DNA of 64,000 bases from Geomonas agri (GTDB taxonomy: Bacteria; Desulfobacterota; Desulfuromonadia; Geobacterales; Geobacteraceae), in the NCBI RefSeq assembly GCF_020179605.1, contig NZ_JAINZO010000001.1:1834799-1898798 (forward strand), given 5' to 3'. Below, in pieces: positions 44,828 to 52,490 of this stretch (positions are counted from its first letter, which is position 1; each line of letters starts with the position of its first letter). The position numbers and the translations under genes were made by a program. Under the pieces are notes generated by a model, which worked only from the letters and a program-made list of their open reading frames with translations, was not told the DNA's origin and did not search any database.

Positions 44828-45037
44828 ATGACAGACGACAGAAGGGAAACCGGAGTGGAATTGGATGATCATTCCTGCGGTGTCAGGGTTTGGAGTTCGT
44901 CCTGTGAACGCAACGTCTACAGCGACCAAAGCGAAAAATATCTCTGCACCACGTGCGGCACCATACCGGGGCTGAAACACGAGATGCACCACGAGCACTT
45001 CCCGCACCTGTGCGGGGACAGCGACGAGATGAGTTAA
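44828..45037 (+). CDS. 69-residue His/Cys-containing protein
   Basis: 69 residues from ATG 44828, seven bases after GGAGG. It holds Cys/His that could bind a metal: CGVRVW, SSCERN, LCTTCGTIPGLKHEMHHEHFPHLCG. The start lies just past the PLD stop and is probably read with it. No family recognised. A strong terminator follows. Confidence 0.6.
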   Translation: MTDDRRETGVELDDHSCGVRVWSSSCERNVYSDQSEKYLCTTCGTIPGLKHEMHHEHFPHLCGDSDEMS

Positions 45038-45062
45038 CGATCGGTTTCAGTCAGGCGTAAAA

Positions 45063-45088
45063 AAAGGGGCGAGTCATCTCGCCCCTTT
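45063..45088. terminator. Bidirectional terminator between convergent genes
   Basis: An 11-bp stem (AAAGGGGCGAG with CTCGCCCCTTT) with a TCAT loop. Seven A residues precede it and three T follow on the plus strand, so it works best on the minus strand for the M16 gene and may also end the plus-strand unit. Confidence 0.8.
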
Positions 45089-45112
45089 CCATTTCCTGCG
45101 GCACTTGGTTCC

Positions 45113-46387
45113 CTAGCAGGGCAGTCCCGGCCCCTCTCCCGGCCCGACCGATTCCACCCGCGGCACCACGTCTTTGAACAGCAACTGTGCCACCTCCCGC
45201 ACCTCGTCGGCGCTGACCGCGGCTATTCCCTCCAGGGAAGATTCGATCGGTTCAGGGGCGCCCAAGAGCGAGGTGGTGTTGGAAATCCTGCGTACCTGGG
45301 TCTCGCAGTCGTCCAGAGCCATCAGCCGCGCGCAGCGGATCTGCTCCTTGGCCGCCGCCAGGACATCCTCGGTCACCTTTTCCTCGCAGAACCTCAGCAC
45401 CTCGGTGTGGCATACGTCCACCGCTTCCTGGGCCCGTTCCGGGCCGGTGCCGGCGTAGATCATGAGGCCGGCGGAATCGGAGTAGGAGGACATCATGGAG
45501 TAGACGGTGTAGGCGAGCCCCCTGCGCTCGCGCACCTCGCGGAACAGGCGCGAGTTCATGCCGCTGCCCAGGATCTGGTTGAAAACGGCCAACTGGTGCC
45601 GATGTTCATTGCCGGCCGGCGGCAGGGGATAGCCCATGTAGAAGTGGGTCTGTTCCATGGGGCGGGTGTAGTGCACGTGCTGGCCGACGGCGACCCGGTA
45701 GTCGGCAGCCCCCTTCTTGCCACGCGGCGTACCGGTGGGAAGTTCACCCAGGAGGCGGGCCGCCTGCTCTGCGATCTGGTCGTGGTCCACGTTGCCCGCG
45801 ACGGAGACGATGGTGGCGTTGGTAAGGTAATTGGCACGCTTGTGCTCCATCAGGCGCTCCCGTGAGATGGCGCCGATGGTATCTGCCGTGCCGAGGATCG
45901 GGGTCCCCAGCGGGTGTCCTTGCCAGAACCCTTGGTGAAACTGGTTGTAGATGAACCGGCTCGGGTTGTCCTGGTTCATCAGGATCTCCTGCAGCACCAC
46001 GCCGCGTTCCTTCTCCACTTCCTCATCCGGGAGCGAGGAGTGCACGAACATGTCGGCCAGGATATCGAAGGTGGCCGGGATGATGGAGGCCAGTGCGACG
46101 GCGTAGTAAAACACCTCCTCCTGGCTGGTGTAGGCATTGGCCCGGGCACCGATGCTGTTGAACTCGTCGGTAATCTGATCGGCCGTGCGGCTCGGGGTCC
46201 CCTTGAACAGAAGATGCTCGATGAAATGGGAGGCGCCGCCGGTGTCGGGTTCTTCGTTCCGGGTGCTGCTGTCGATGCGGATACCGATGGCGGCGCTCTG
46301 CATCCCCGGGATCTGCTGGCTAACTACCCGCACCCCGTTGGGGAGCGTAGTGAGGCGAAGCTTGGGGGGAGTCGACGAAGTGAACAT
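45113..46387 (-). CDS. M16-family zinc metalloprotease
   Basis: 424 residues, the usual size of a single-unit pitrilysin/MPP-like protein. The inverted zinc motif is His54-x-x-Glu57-His58 in ASHFIEHLLFKGT; EEVFYYAVALA, VVLQEILMNQDNPSR, TNATIVSVAGNVDHDQ, GMNSRLFREVRERRGLAYTVYS are family hallmarks. It is intact for catalysis (no signal peptide, so cytoplasmic or membrane-associated). AAGGAG precedes the ATG. The gene stands alone. Confidence 0.95.
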   Translation of the reverse strand: MFTSSTPPKLRLTTLPNGVRVVSQQIPGMQSAAIGIRIDSSTRNEEPDTGGASHFIEHLLFKGTPSRTADQITDEFNSIGARANAYTSQEEVFYYAVALASIIPATFDILADMFVHSSLPDEEVEKERGVVLQEILMNQDNPSRFIYNQFHQGFWQGHPLGTPILGTADTIGAISRERLMEHKRANYLTNATIVSVAGNVDHDQIAEQAARLLGELPTGTPRGKKGAADYRVAVGQHVHYTRPMEQTHFYMGYPLPPAGNEHRHQLAVFNQILGSGMNSRLFREVRERRGLAYTVYSMMSSYSDSAGLMIYAGTGPERAQEAVDVCHTEVLRFCEEKVTEDVLAAAKEQIRCARLMALDDCETQVRRISNTTSLLGAPEPIESSLEGIAAVSADEVREVAQLLFKDVVPRVESVGPGEGPGLPC

Positions 46388-46476
46388 ATAAGCTCCTTAA
46401 AGCTGTGGAATCGTTTCGGTTTGGCTGTCAGGAATTATAACACGGAGCCTTAAGGAAAACAGTCAGTGAAAAAATA

Positions 46477-46500
46477 CGCCTGCCGGGAACCCGGCAGGCG
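46477..46500 (-). terminator. Terminator after the P460-like cytochrome gene
   Basis: CGCCTGCCGGG and CCCGGCAGGCG form an 11-bp stem around AA. On the minus strand it is followed by TATTTTTT, giving a classic intrinsic terminator 28 bases past the stop. Confidence 0.8.
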
Positions 46501-46527
46501 CGTTTTGAGGCGGAGCAGAAGGGGGTG

Positions 46528-47004
46528 CTACTTGAAATCTGCGTAGCGGGACAGGACGAAGCCACGGTCCTTGGCGTCCTTCTCGTGGCAGCTAAAGCAG
46601 TCGCGCTTACCGTCCAGGCCGGAGGGCTTGCCGTCGGGGGTAAAGCCGACGAAACGCCAGCCGCCGGTCTCCTGGGCCTTCTTGTCGCGCTGCATCATGA
46701 CGATCATGCTCTTTTTGCCCGGGACCTGCTTGCCACCCTCGTCCTTGATGGTGTAGTTGACCGCCACGAAGCGGCTGCCGTCCGGGTAGTTGGCGCCGCC
46801 GGCTTTGTAGGTGGGCATGGCCTTCTTGTTCACGTAGATGTAGTGGATGCCATAAAACATCGATTTCTTGTCGGTGATGACGCGGGCCTTGCTCTTGTCC
46901 CAGTTCTCGTAGTTTCTGGGGAGCGAGCCCTGCTCGGCGGCGCAGGCTGCGCCGACGGCACCGAGAACGGTGGCGAGGGTGAGGATGGAAATCGCTTTTT
47001 TCAT
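46528..47004 (-). CDS. Cytochrome P460-like periplasmic c-type heme protein
   Basis: 158 residues. The signal peptide is MKKAISILTLATVLGAVGAACA. The mature part has the P460 pattern (YENWDKSKA, HYIYVNKKAM, PDGSRFVAVNYTIKDEG, MIVMMQRDKKA, WRFVGF) and a single heme c site Cys136-Phe-Ser-Cys139-His140 near the end. P460 hemes oxidise hydroxylamine in some species, but the Geobacter-type homologues are of unknown role, and the cross-linking Lys needed for true P460 cannot be judged by eye. Export and heme attachment imply periplasmic electron transfer. GGAGGT precedes ATG 47004. Confidence 0.85.
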   Translation of the reverse strand: MKKAISILTLATVLGAVGAACAAEQGSLPRNYENWDKSKARVITDKKSMFYGIHYIYVNKKAMPTYKAGGANYPDGSRFVAVNYTIKDEGGKQVPGKKSMIVMMQRDKKAQETGGWRFVGFTPDGKPSGLDGKRDCFSCHEKDAKDRGFVLSRYADFK

Positions 47005-47130
47005 GTCATACCTCCGAAGACTGGAAATTGGTCCTTGTGCGGGACGGGGTGGGCGAATGTCATTCGCCCCTAAGGGATACCACACGGGGGCATCTCCTTC
47101 AAAGCGGGCATTGGATATTTTTCTTTAGCA

Positions 47131-48003
47131 TCAACCGCGGCCATTATGCCCTGAGGCGGCTGGCGACCAGGGGTAATCGGCAAGGTGCGCGGCCAGTTCG
47201 TCCTTGTGGTAGCGGTCGAGTTTTTGGCGGAAAAGGACCAGGGTCATCACCACCGGCAGCGTGAAGATGAACAGGCCGGTGAGCCCCATCAGGTTCTCCC
47301 CGATGTAGAAGGTGACCCCGAGGTTGAAGGCGATCACGCAGAGGTAGAGAAAGGGGCCGTACAGCGAGCGATACGGGGCAGCGCCAACTCCGGCGGGGCG
47401 CTCCTTGCTGGAGCACAGGCGATCGATCAACTGCAGCACCAGGACCAGGAGGGCGCTTACCAGCCACCACCCGAAATAGTTGGACATCGGGATGCCAAAG
47501 TGGGTGCCCACCTCGCGGTAACCGTAGATCCGCCCCAGGAACCACCGACTCCCCTGCAGAGCCACGGGGTCGGTGACGATGTCAAGGAACACCTGGAACA
47601 GCGAGCCGAGCACCAATACAGCGAAGGAGCGCCGGATGCGCCCGGTCTCTAAAAGGACCAGGTCCCCCTTGACCCGTTTGGCGGGCGACAGCACCAAGAG
47701 GGCCGTCGCGTAGCTGCAGTAGGTCAAAAAGACGTAAGAAAGCGAGTCGAAGAAGGGCACACCGGCGATCCAGAACTCCCGGTCGCGGGTCACGTCAACG
47801 TAGTAGTACCAGCCGTAGGGGAAGCCGGTGTTGATGGAGGAAAACTCGGAGGCGAAGGCGACCAGGTAGCCGCACACAGTGAACCAGATGGTCTTCTTCC
47901 ACCCCAGGTGCAGCACCGCCGCCACCAGGTAGACGGCGAAAAAAGCGAAGACATAGGGACGCATGGTGAAGGTCCCCACGGCGATATCGAGGATGTGGGT
48001 CAT
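47131..48003 (-). CDS. Carotenoid biosynthesis (CruF/DUF422-like) membrane protein
   Basis: 290 residues with about eight transmembrane helices. FGIPMSNYFGWWLVSALLVLVLQ, INTGFPYGWYYYVD and VTDPVALQGSRWFLG resemble the carotenoid 1',2'-hydratase CruF/DUF422 family, which hydrates the end group of acyclic carotenoids. No other carotenoid gene is in the window, so the substrate is uncertain. ATG 48003 with AAGGAG nine bases upstream is chosen over a GTG at 48036. It follows mlaD by 90 bases and may share its message. Confidence 0.78.
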   Translation of the reverse strand: MTHILDIAVGTFTMRPYVFAFFAVYLVAAVLHLGWKKTIWFTVCGYLVAFASEFSSINTGFPYGWYYYVDVTRDREFWIAGVPFFDSLSYVFLTYCSYATALLVLSPAKRVKGDLVLLETGRIRRSFAVLVLGSLFQVFLDIVTDPVALQGSRWFLGRIYGYREVGTHFGIPMSNYFGWWLVSALLVLVLQLIDRLCSSKERPAGVGAAPYRSLYGPFLYLCVIAFNLGVTFYIGENLMGLTGLFIFTLPVVMTLVLFRQKLDRYHKDELAAHLADYPWSPAASGHNGRG

Positions 48004-48093
48004 GCCGGAGAGCTCCTTGAGAAAAAGAGGCGCCACGCAAACGTGGGGGCGGATTGTTCCGCCCCCACGCCGCCAGCACTGTCGTTTTGTTAT

Positions 48094-49164
48094 TTAGAAC
48101 AGGGTCCCGACGATGGAGCCAAGCACGGAGATCGGGCCGGTGTCGCCCAGCCCCTCCATGGCGCGCTCCGCCTTCTTGAGGGTGGCCGTGGTGTCTCGGT
48201 AGAGCTGGTCCTCGTTGACCAACTTGCCGATGGTCCCCTGGCCGGAGTTGATCTTCTGGGTGATCTCCTTCACGTTCTTGGAGGCGTCGCGCAGCTCGGT
48301 GTAGAGACTATCGTCGTAGACCAGCTTGCCCAGGGTCCCTTCGCCCTTGTTGATCTTGGCGGTGATGTCCTTCACGTCCTTCATGCCCGCGTTCAGGTCC
48401 TTAACCCCGCTCCTCAGGTCTTTGATCAGGGCAGAGGCGTCGTTGTAGACCGTCTCGTCGTTGACCAGTTTGCCGAGAGTCCCCTCCCCTTTCTCGATCT
48501 TGCTGGAGACGACCTTGAGGCTGCTCACCGCGCTGGAGGCGTCGTCGTAGAGCTTGCGATCGTTCAGGAGCAGGGCCAGCGAGCCATCGCCGCGGTCAAT
48601 CTTGCCGGTGATGCTACTGATGTTGGACAGGGCGTCCCTCAGGTTGCCTCGGTTCTCATCCAGCATGCCCGAAACCTTCTTGAGCACGTCATCCTGGTTC
48701 TTGTTCAGGTTGTTGATCAGGACCTTGGTGTCCTTCACCACATCGGAAAGATTATCCACGATGATGTCTATGTTTGCGACATCCTTGCCGCGCACCGTCC
48801 CGCCTTCTGGGAGCAGCGCGCCGTTGGGAGAGCCGAAGGAAAGCCCCAGGAACTGGCCGCCCAGGAGGTTGGTCAGCCTGAGACCCGCTACGGTGTCGAC
48901 CTTTATGCGGGTACCGGGTTTCACCTCGAAGTCGATCTCTATCTTGTCGTTCAAGACAATGATCTTGGTGATGCGCCCGACGTCGACACCCGCCAGGCGG
49001 ACCGGGTCCCCCACCTTGAGGCCGGTGATGCTGGTGAGGTAGGTCCGGTACATGATCTTCTTTTCAAAGGGGTTCCACTTCTCCCCGACCTCGAGCAGCA
49101 CGCCCAGGATAATGAGGCCGAACACGAAGAACATGCCGACTTTTTTCTCGACTGACAAAGCCAT
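48094..49164 (-). CDS. MlaD/MCE-family lipid-transport substrate-binding protein
   Basis: 356 residues. One N-terminal transmembrane helix (about 9-26) precedes an MCE domain (about 38-117, with GLKVGDPVRLAGVDVGRITKI and TNLLGGQFLGLSFG). Residues 185-340 hold four tandem units of about 40 residues, each like KIEKGEGTLGKLVNDETVY followed by a helix (KIDRGDGSLALLL, KIEKGEGTLGKLV, KINKGEGTLGKLV, KINSGQGTIGKLV). MCE proteins form hexameric tubes carrying lipids across the periplasm. ATG 49164 has AGGAAGAG upstream. It lies 35 bases after the MlaE gene; the ATPase gene usual in this set is missing. Confidence 0.92.
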   Translation of the reverse strand: MALSVEKKVGMFFVFGLIILGVLLEVGEKWNPFEKKIMYRTYLTSITGLKVGDPVRLAGVDVGRITKIIVLNDKIEIDFEVKPGTRIKVDTVAGLRLTNLLGGQFLGLSFGSPNGALLPEGGTVRGKDVANIDIIVDNLSDVVKDTKVLINNLNKNQDDVLKKVSGMLDENRGNLRDALSNISSITGKIDRGDGSLALLLNDRKLYDDASSAVSSLKVVSSKIEKGEGTLGKLVNDETVYNDASALIKDLRSGVKDLNAGMKDVKDITAKINKGEGTLGKLVYDDSLYTELRDASKNVKEITQKINSGQGTIGKLVNEDQLYRDTTATLKKAERAMEGLGDTGPISVLGSIVGTLF

Positions 49165-49199
49165 ATATCTCTTCCTCCGGAAACGGAAAACGTAAAGTG

Positions 49200-49976
49200 C
49201 TACATGAGCAGCCTGGTCAGCACGTAGTCGGCGACCAGGATCAGCATGAACGAGAGCACGACGGACCTCGTGGTGGACTGGCCGATCCCCCTGGCGCCCC
49301 CCGAGGTGGCGAAGCCAACGTAGCAGCAGACCAGGGCGATGATGCCCCCAAAGCACATGGACTTGGTGAGACCGATGCCGATCTCCTTCATCTTCAGCGC
49401 GGCGGTGAGGCTGTCGTAGTAGGTTGCGTACGAGACGAAGATCTGCGGGTGCAGGTTGCTGATCAACGCGCCCCCGAAGATGCCGATCAGGTCCGAGTAG
49501 AGCACCAGGGCCGGGACGCAGATGATGCAGGCGATGAAACGCGGCATGGCGAGGTAACGCACCGGGTCGATATCCAGCGTCTTCAGCGCGTCGATCTCCT
49601 CGTACACCGTCATGACCCCCAGTTCGGCGGCCATGGCGGAGCCGCAGCGCCCGGCAACCAGGAAGCTGGTCATGACCGGCCCAAGTTCGCGCACCATGGA
49701 ATGGCCGACGATGGCCCCGATGATGTTCTGGCCGCCGTACTTCTGCAACTCGACCCCGGTCTGCAGGGCGAGCACCATCCCAACGAAAAAGGCCATGACC
49801 GATGCGACGGGAAGGGTGTCCCAGCCGACGATCGCCATCTGGGTCAGGATGCTGGGGATATTGCGGGGCGCCTCGCGTATGAAGTATACGACCTTGCCCA
49901 TCAGGATGGTCATCTCCCCCAGCACCTGGTAGAAGTAGAGCACCCTCTTGCCTAGCGGTTCGAAAACTTGGCTCAC
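49200..49976 (-). CDS. MlaE-family ABC transporter permease
   Basis: 258 residues. Typical MlaE/TGD1: REAPRNIPSILTQMAIVGWDTLPVASVMAFFVGMVLALQ, VRELGPVMTSFLVAGRCGSAMAAELGVM, EEIDALKTLDIDPVRYLAMPR and GIGQSTTRSVVLSFMLILVADYVL. About five transmembrane segments. The permease of the phospholipid-transport ABC system, normally paired with an MlaF ATPase. Here the next gene is MlaD directly. The start overlaps the end of the upstream repeat-protein gene by four bases. Confidence 0.94.
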   Translation of the reverse strand: MSQVFEPLGKRVLYFYQVLGEMTILMGKVVYFIREAPRNIPSILTQMAIVGWDTLPVASVMAFFVGMVLALQTGVELQKYGGQNIIGAIVGHSMVRELGPVMTSFLVAGRCGSAMAAELGVMTVYEEIDALKTLDIDPVRYLAMPRFIACIICVPALVLYSDLIGIFGGALISNLHPQIFVSYATYYDSLTAALKMKEIGIGLTKSMCFGGIIALVCCYVGFATSGGARGIGQSTTRSVVLSFMLILVADYVLTRLLM

Positions 49977-51568
49977 TTATCCCCCCATTTCAGTCCGAAG
50001 GGGAGCCAGAAGAGGCTCAACTCCTCTTGCCCGCCATCGCGCTTCAGGCTTACCAGCCCCTTCAGGAATTTCAGTTCCCTCTCCTTGGCGGTGTCGCGGT
50101 AGGAGATGAACGGGAAGAACTCGTAGGCAAGGTCGTTGCCGCGCCGCTCATGCCAGAACAGGTTCCAGAGCAGGCTGGACGTGGAGTTGCCCCCCTGGTC
50201 CCAGCGTCTCTGGTAGATGCGCCACAAAGGCGCCCAATCCTTCTCGATCCCTTCCTTGTCCAGGATCGACTCCACGGGGGCGGGGAAGGAGAAGGAAGAG
50301 ACACCCTCGGGGCTCTTGCGGTACAAAAATAGCGGCCACATGGTGGTGCGGCGCCGCTCGTTGCCGTCTTTGGGCCAGAACTCGTGATTATCGCGGTACA
50401 GGAAGAAGAGGATCCGGTCCTGGTCCTGACCGAAGTTTTCCGACTTCAGCTCCTCGTGCCTGTACAGGGGCCACAGATACCAGCTCTTCTCGCCGCCAGA
50501 GAAGGCCTCGTGCGAGTAAAACGGCAGGAAGCTGTCGCTGTTCTTCTTCTCGCCGCGCACCTTGGTGATGAAGGGCCAGAAGTAGTCCACCTCCTCCTGC
50601 TTCTTGCCGCGGTCGTCGGTGTAGCCGAAGAAAGGCCACAGGTAGCTGCGCGAGGTCCTTTTGGGCGAGTCGGTCGATGCGTACAGCGGGAAGATGAACT
50701 TCTTGCTGGTCGGGTTATCCGTGTTGAGGCCGGTGCTCTCCGAGGTGTAGAACGGCCAGAGCACGAAACGTTTCTGGTACACGCCGGTCTTGTGCGATTC
50801 GCCGTAGAGCGGGAAGACGCCGAAGCCCGACTCGTTCTCGCCGGAGGTGGTGGAGAATATGGGCCAGAGGTAGTGCCTGGTGGTGGTCCCCTTCTTCACG
50901 GTGCTGCCGTAAAGCGGGAACATGACGAAGTGGTACTCGTCGCGCCAGAAACGGTCGTAGATGTTGCCGTAGACCGGGAAAAAGGCGCGGTAGTGCCCGT
51001 GCTGTTTGGAGTCGCCTGCGATATAGAACGGAAAGAGCATGGTCGACTGTTCGCGTTCCGGCGCCGTCTCCTGCTTTCGATAGCTGGAGGTCCTGAACAG
51101 CTGCAGCACCTCGAAGTTGTCCGCTTCCGGGGTCTTCTCCTGGGTTGCCACCGGGTAGAGGTAGTAGGAAGAGGAAGCATGCTCGTCGGTGCGGGTGGTC
51201 CTGTAGAACAGCGGACGCAGGGCGACATCCCTGTCATCCCCGTTGCGCTGGTACTTGAACAGCGGACCGAGGATGGCGAGATTGCTGAAGCGCTCCTTGG
51301 GGCTCTCGCGATAGTCGATCAGGGGCCACAAGGTGAAGATGGTCCCTTTCTGCTCGGGTGCCTGCTCAGCCTTCTGCTCAGCCTTCTGCTCAGCCTTCTG
51401 CTCAGCCTTCTGCTCAGCCTTCTGCTCAGCCTTCTGATCAGCTTTCTGCTCAGTTGGAGGCTCAGACCTCGGTACCGGCTGTGGCTCAGGCTGGGGTTCA
51501 GCGCAAGCAACGGTTGCCAGGAACAACAAAGCGGACAACCCGGTTATGGACGGCGTGAAACGTGTCAT
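49973..51568 (-). CDS. Exported WPLF/FPLY-repeat protein upstream of mlaE
   Basis: 531 residues. The signal sequence ends near Cys22 (ATVACAEPQ), a possible but weak lipobox. Residues 39-75 are a (QKAE)n tract. Residues 77-525 consist of about fifteen short units ending in W-P-[LFI]-[IFY] or F-P-[LFV]-Y-[GA] (LWPLIDY, LRPLFYR, MLFPFYI, AFFPVYGN, VMFPLYGS, YLWPIFST, GVFPLYGE, VLWPFYTS, IFPLYAST, YLWPFFGY, YFWPFITK and so on), which suggests an antiparallel beta meander. The ATGA overlap with mlaE implies a joint role. No named family recognised. Confidence 0.8.
   Translation of the reverse strand: MTRFTPSITGLSALLFLATVACAEPQPEPQPVPRSEPPTEQKADQKAEQKAEQKAEQKAEQKAEQKAEQAPEQKGTIFTLWPLIDYRESPKERFSNLAILGPLFKYQRNGDDRDVALRPLFYRTTRTDEHASSSYYLYPVATQEKTPEADNFEVLQLFRTSSYRKQETAPEREQSTMLFPFYIAGDSKQHGHYRAFFPVYGNIYDRFWRDEYHFVMFPLYGSTVKKGTTTRHYLWPIFSTTSGENESGFGVFPLYGESHKTGVYQKRFVLWPFYTSESTGLNTDNPTSKKFIFPLYASTDSPKRTSRSYLWPFFGYTDDRGKKQEEVDYFWPFITKVRGEKKNSDSFLPFYSHEAFSGGEKSWYLWPLYRHEELKSENFGQDQDRILFFLYRDNHEFWPKDGNERRRTTMWPLFLYRKSPEGVSSFSFPAPVESILDKEGIEKDWAPLWRIYQRRWDQGGNSTSSLLWNLFWHERRGNDLAYEFFPFISYRDTAKERELKFLKGLVSLKRDGGQEELSLFWLPFGLKWGDK
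51362..51457 (-). repeat. 12-bp tandem repeat coding QKAE units
   Basis: Eight units of CTGCTCAGCCTT-like sequence lie head to tail; the first six are identical and the last two have diverged (CTGATCAGCTTT, CTGCTCAGTTGG). They encode the QKAE/QKAD tract of the repeat protein. Identical units at DNA level mean recent expansion and likely length variation between strains. Confidence 0.9.
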
Positions 51569-51781
51569 GTACCTCTTAATAGCCCAGATATTATATAGGA
51601 TTCCGGATAGTAACTGCTGTAATCAGGCATAGTCAATCAAAATATAGTCTCGACGGCAGTCACGAATGAATCTGGAGGAGCAGTGTATGGACAATCTCCC
51701 TTCCTGCAGCCTCTATCTAAAACGCCACGCGAAAGTTATGCCACCTCTTGGGCAAATGTCCAGCATTGAAGCGAAAAAGAG

Positions 51782-51811
51782 CGAGGCAGGAAACGTCTGT
51801 CTCCTGCCTCG
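51782..51811 (-). terminator. Terminator of the leuC-leuD operon
   Basis: CGAGGCAGGA pairs with TCCTGCCTCG around a ten-base loop. On the minus strand CTCTTTTT follows. It lies 34 bases past the leuD stop. Confidence 0.8.
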
Positions 51812-51844
51812 TTGAATGATGATCTGCTTTGGACTACGGGTCGA

Positions 51845-52372
51845 TCAGTATTTGCTGTCGGCGTAATCAACCCAGCCGCCGGCAAGAACCAGCGCCTTGT
51901 CAAACGGAGAGATTTCGAACTGCATCGACTCCTCTCGTCCTCCCCCCTTGATGGTGAGGGTGGTGTTGGCCACGTCCACCTCGATGGCCGCGTCGGCAGC
52001 GCCGGCGTAGCTGAAGAGCTGGTCGATCTTCTCCGGGGAGAGCTCGATAGCCGCCATGCCACAGTTGAACATGTTCTGCCGGAAGATCCTGGCGAAAGAC
52101 TGGGCGATGACCACGTTAATGCCATTCACCTCGAAGACCCAGGGAGCATGCTCGCGGGAGGAGCCGCAGCCGAAGTTGGCGCGGGTCACCACGGCGCCGG
52201 CGCCGAAGGTTTTATCGCTCTTGGGGTCAAAGCCCGGGAGTTTGAGGTCCTCGAGCAGGTACGGCTTCAGGTCCTCCTTGGTGATCTCGGTGAGGTACTT
52301 GGCCGGGATGATCTCGTCGGTGTTTATGTCGCTACGGTCCAGGAAAAGGGCCGGGCCGCCAAATGTTTTCAT
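51845..52372 (-). CDS. leuD: 3-isopropylmalate dehydratase small subunit
   Basis: 175 residues. The swivel domain has FLDRSDINTDEIIPAKYLTE, VTRANFGCGSSREHAPWVFEVNGINVVIAQSFARIFRQN and NCGMAAIEL, as in LeuD of the short type. It isomerises 2-isopropylmalate to 3-isopropylmalate with LeuC, and often also acts on citramalate in these bacteria. GGAG precedes the ATG; leuC lies 116 bases upstream. A homoaconitase small-subunit role is the alternative, but the leuA gene nearby favours leucine. Confidence 0.92.
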   Translation of the reverse strand: MKTFGGPALFLDRSDINTDEIIPAKYLTEITKEDLKPYLLEDLKLPGFDPKSDKTFGAGAVVTRANFGCGSSREHAPWVFEVNGINVVIAQSFARIFRQNMFNCGMAAIELSPEKIDQLFSYAGAADAAIEVDVANTTLTIKGGGREESMQFEISPFDKALVLAGGWVDYADSKY

Positions 52373-52416
52373 ATCGATCTCCTAGTCTAGCGGGAGCACC
52401 CGCATTTTCGTTGTCA

Positions 52417-52490
52417 GTGTGTCAACGGTGATAGTCGACGACAACGACGTGCGTCATCGTCAAGTGTCAATTATCCATTGTCAGTTGCTT
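52417..52490. repeat. Repetitive GTCAA/TTGAC-rich spacer between leuC and leuD
   Basis: The short pieces GTGTCAACGG, GTCAAGTGTCAATTATCC and ATTGTCAGTTGC repeat related TGTCAA/TTGACA cores in one direction. It fills the gap between leuC and leuD. I recall similar AATTGACAATGGATAATTGA strings in unrelated genomes. Meaning unknown; it may also affect the relative yield of LeuD. Confidence 0.45.

Noticed and set aside
49165-49199. Hidden MlaF ATPase between mlaE and mlaD
   Set aside because: The gap is only 35 bases; no Walker motifs occur nearby.
51362-51457. Tandem units as a CRISPR array
   Set aside because: Units are 12 bp, without spacers, and lie inside a reading frame.
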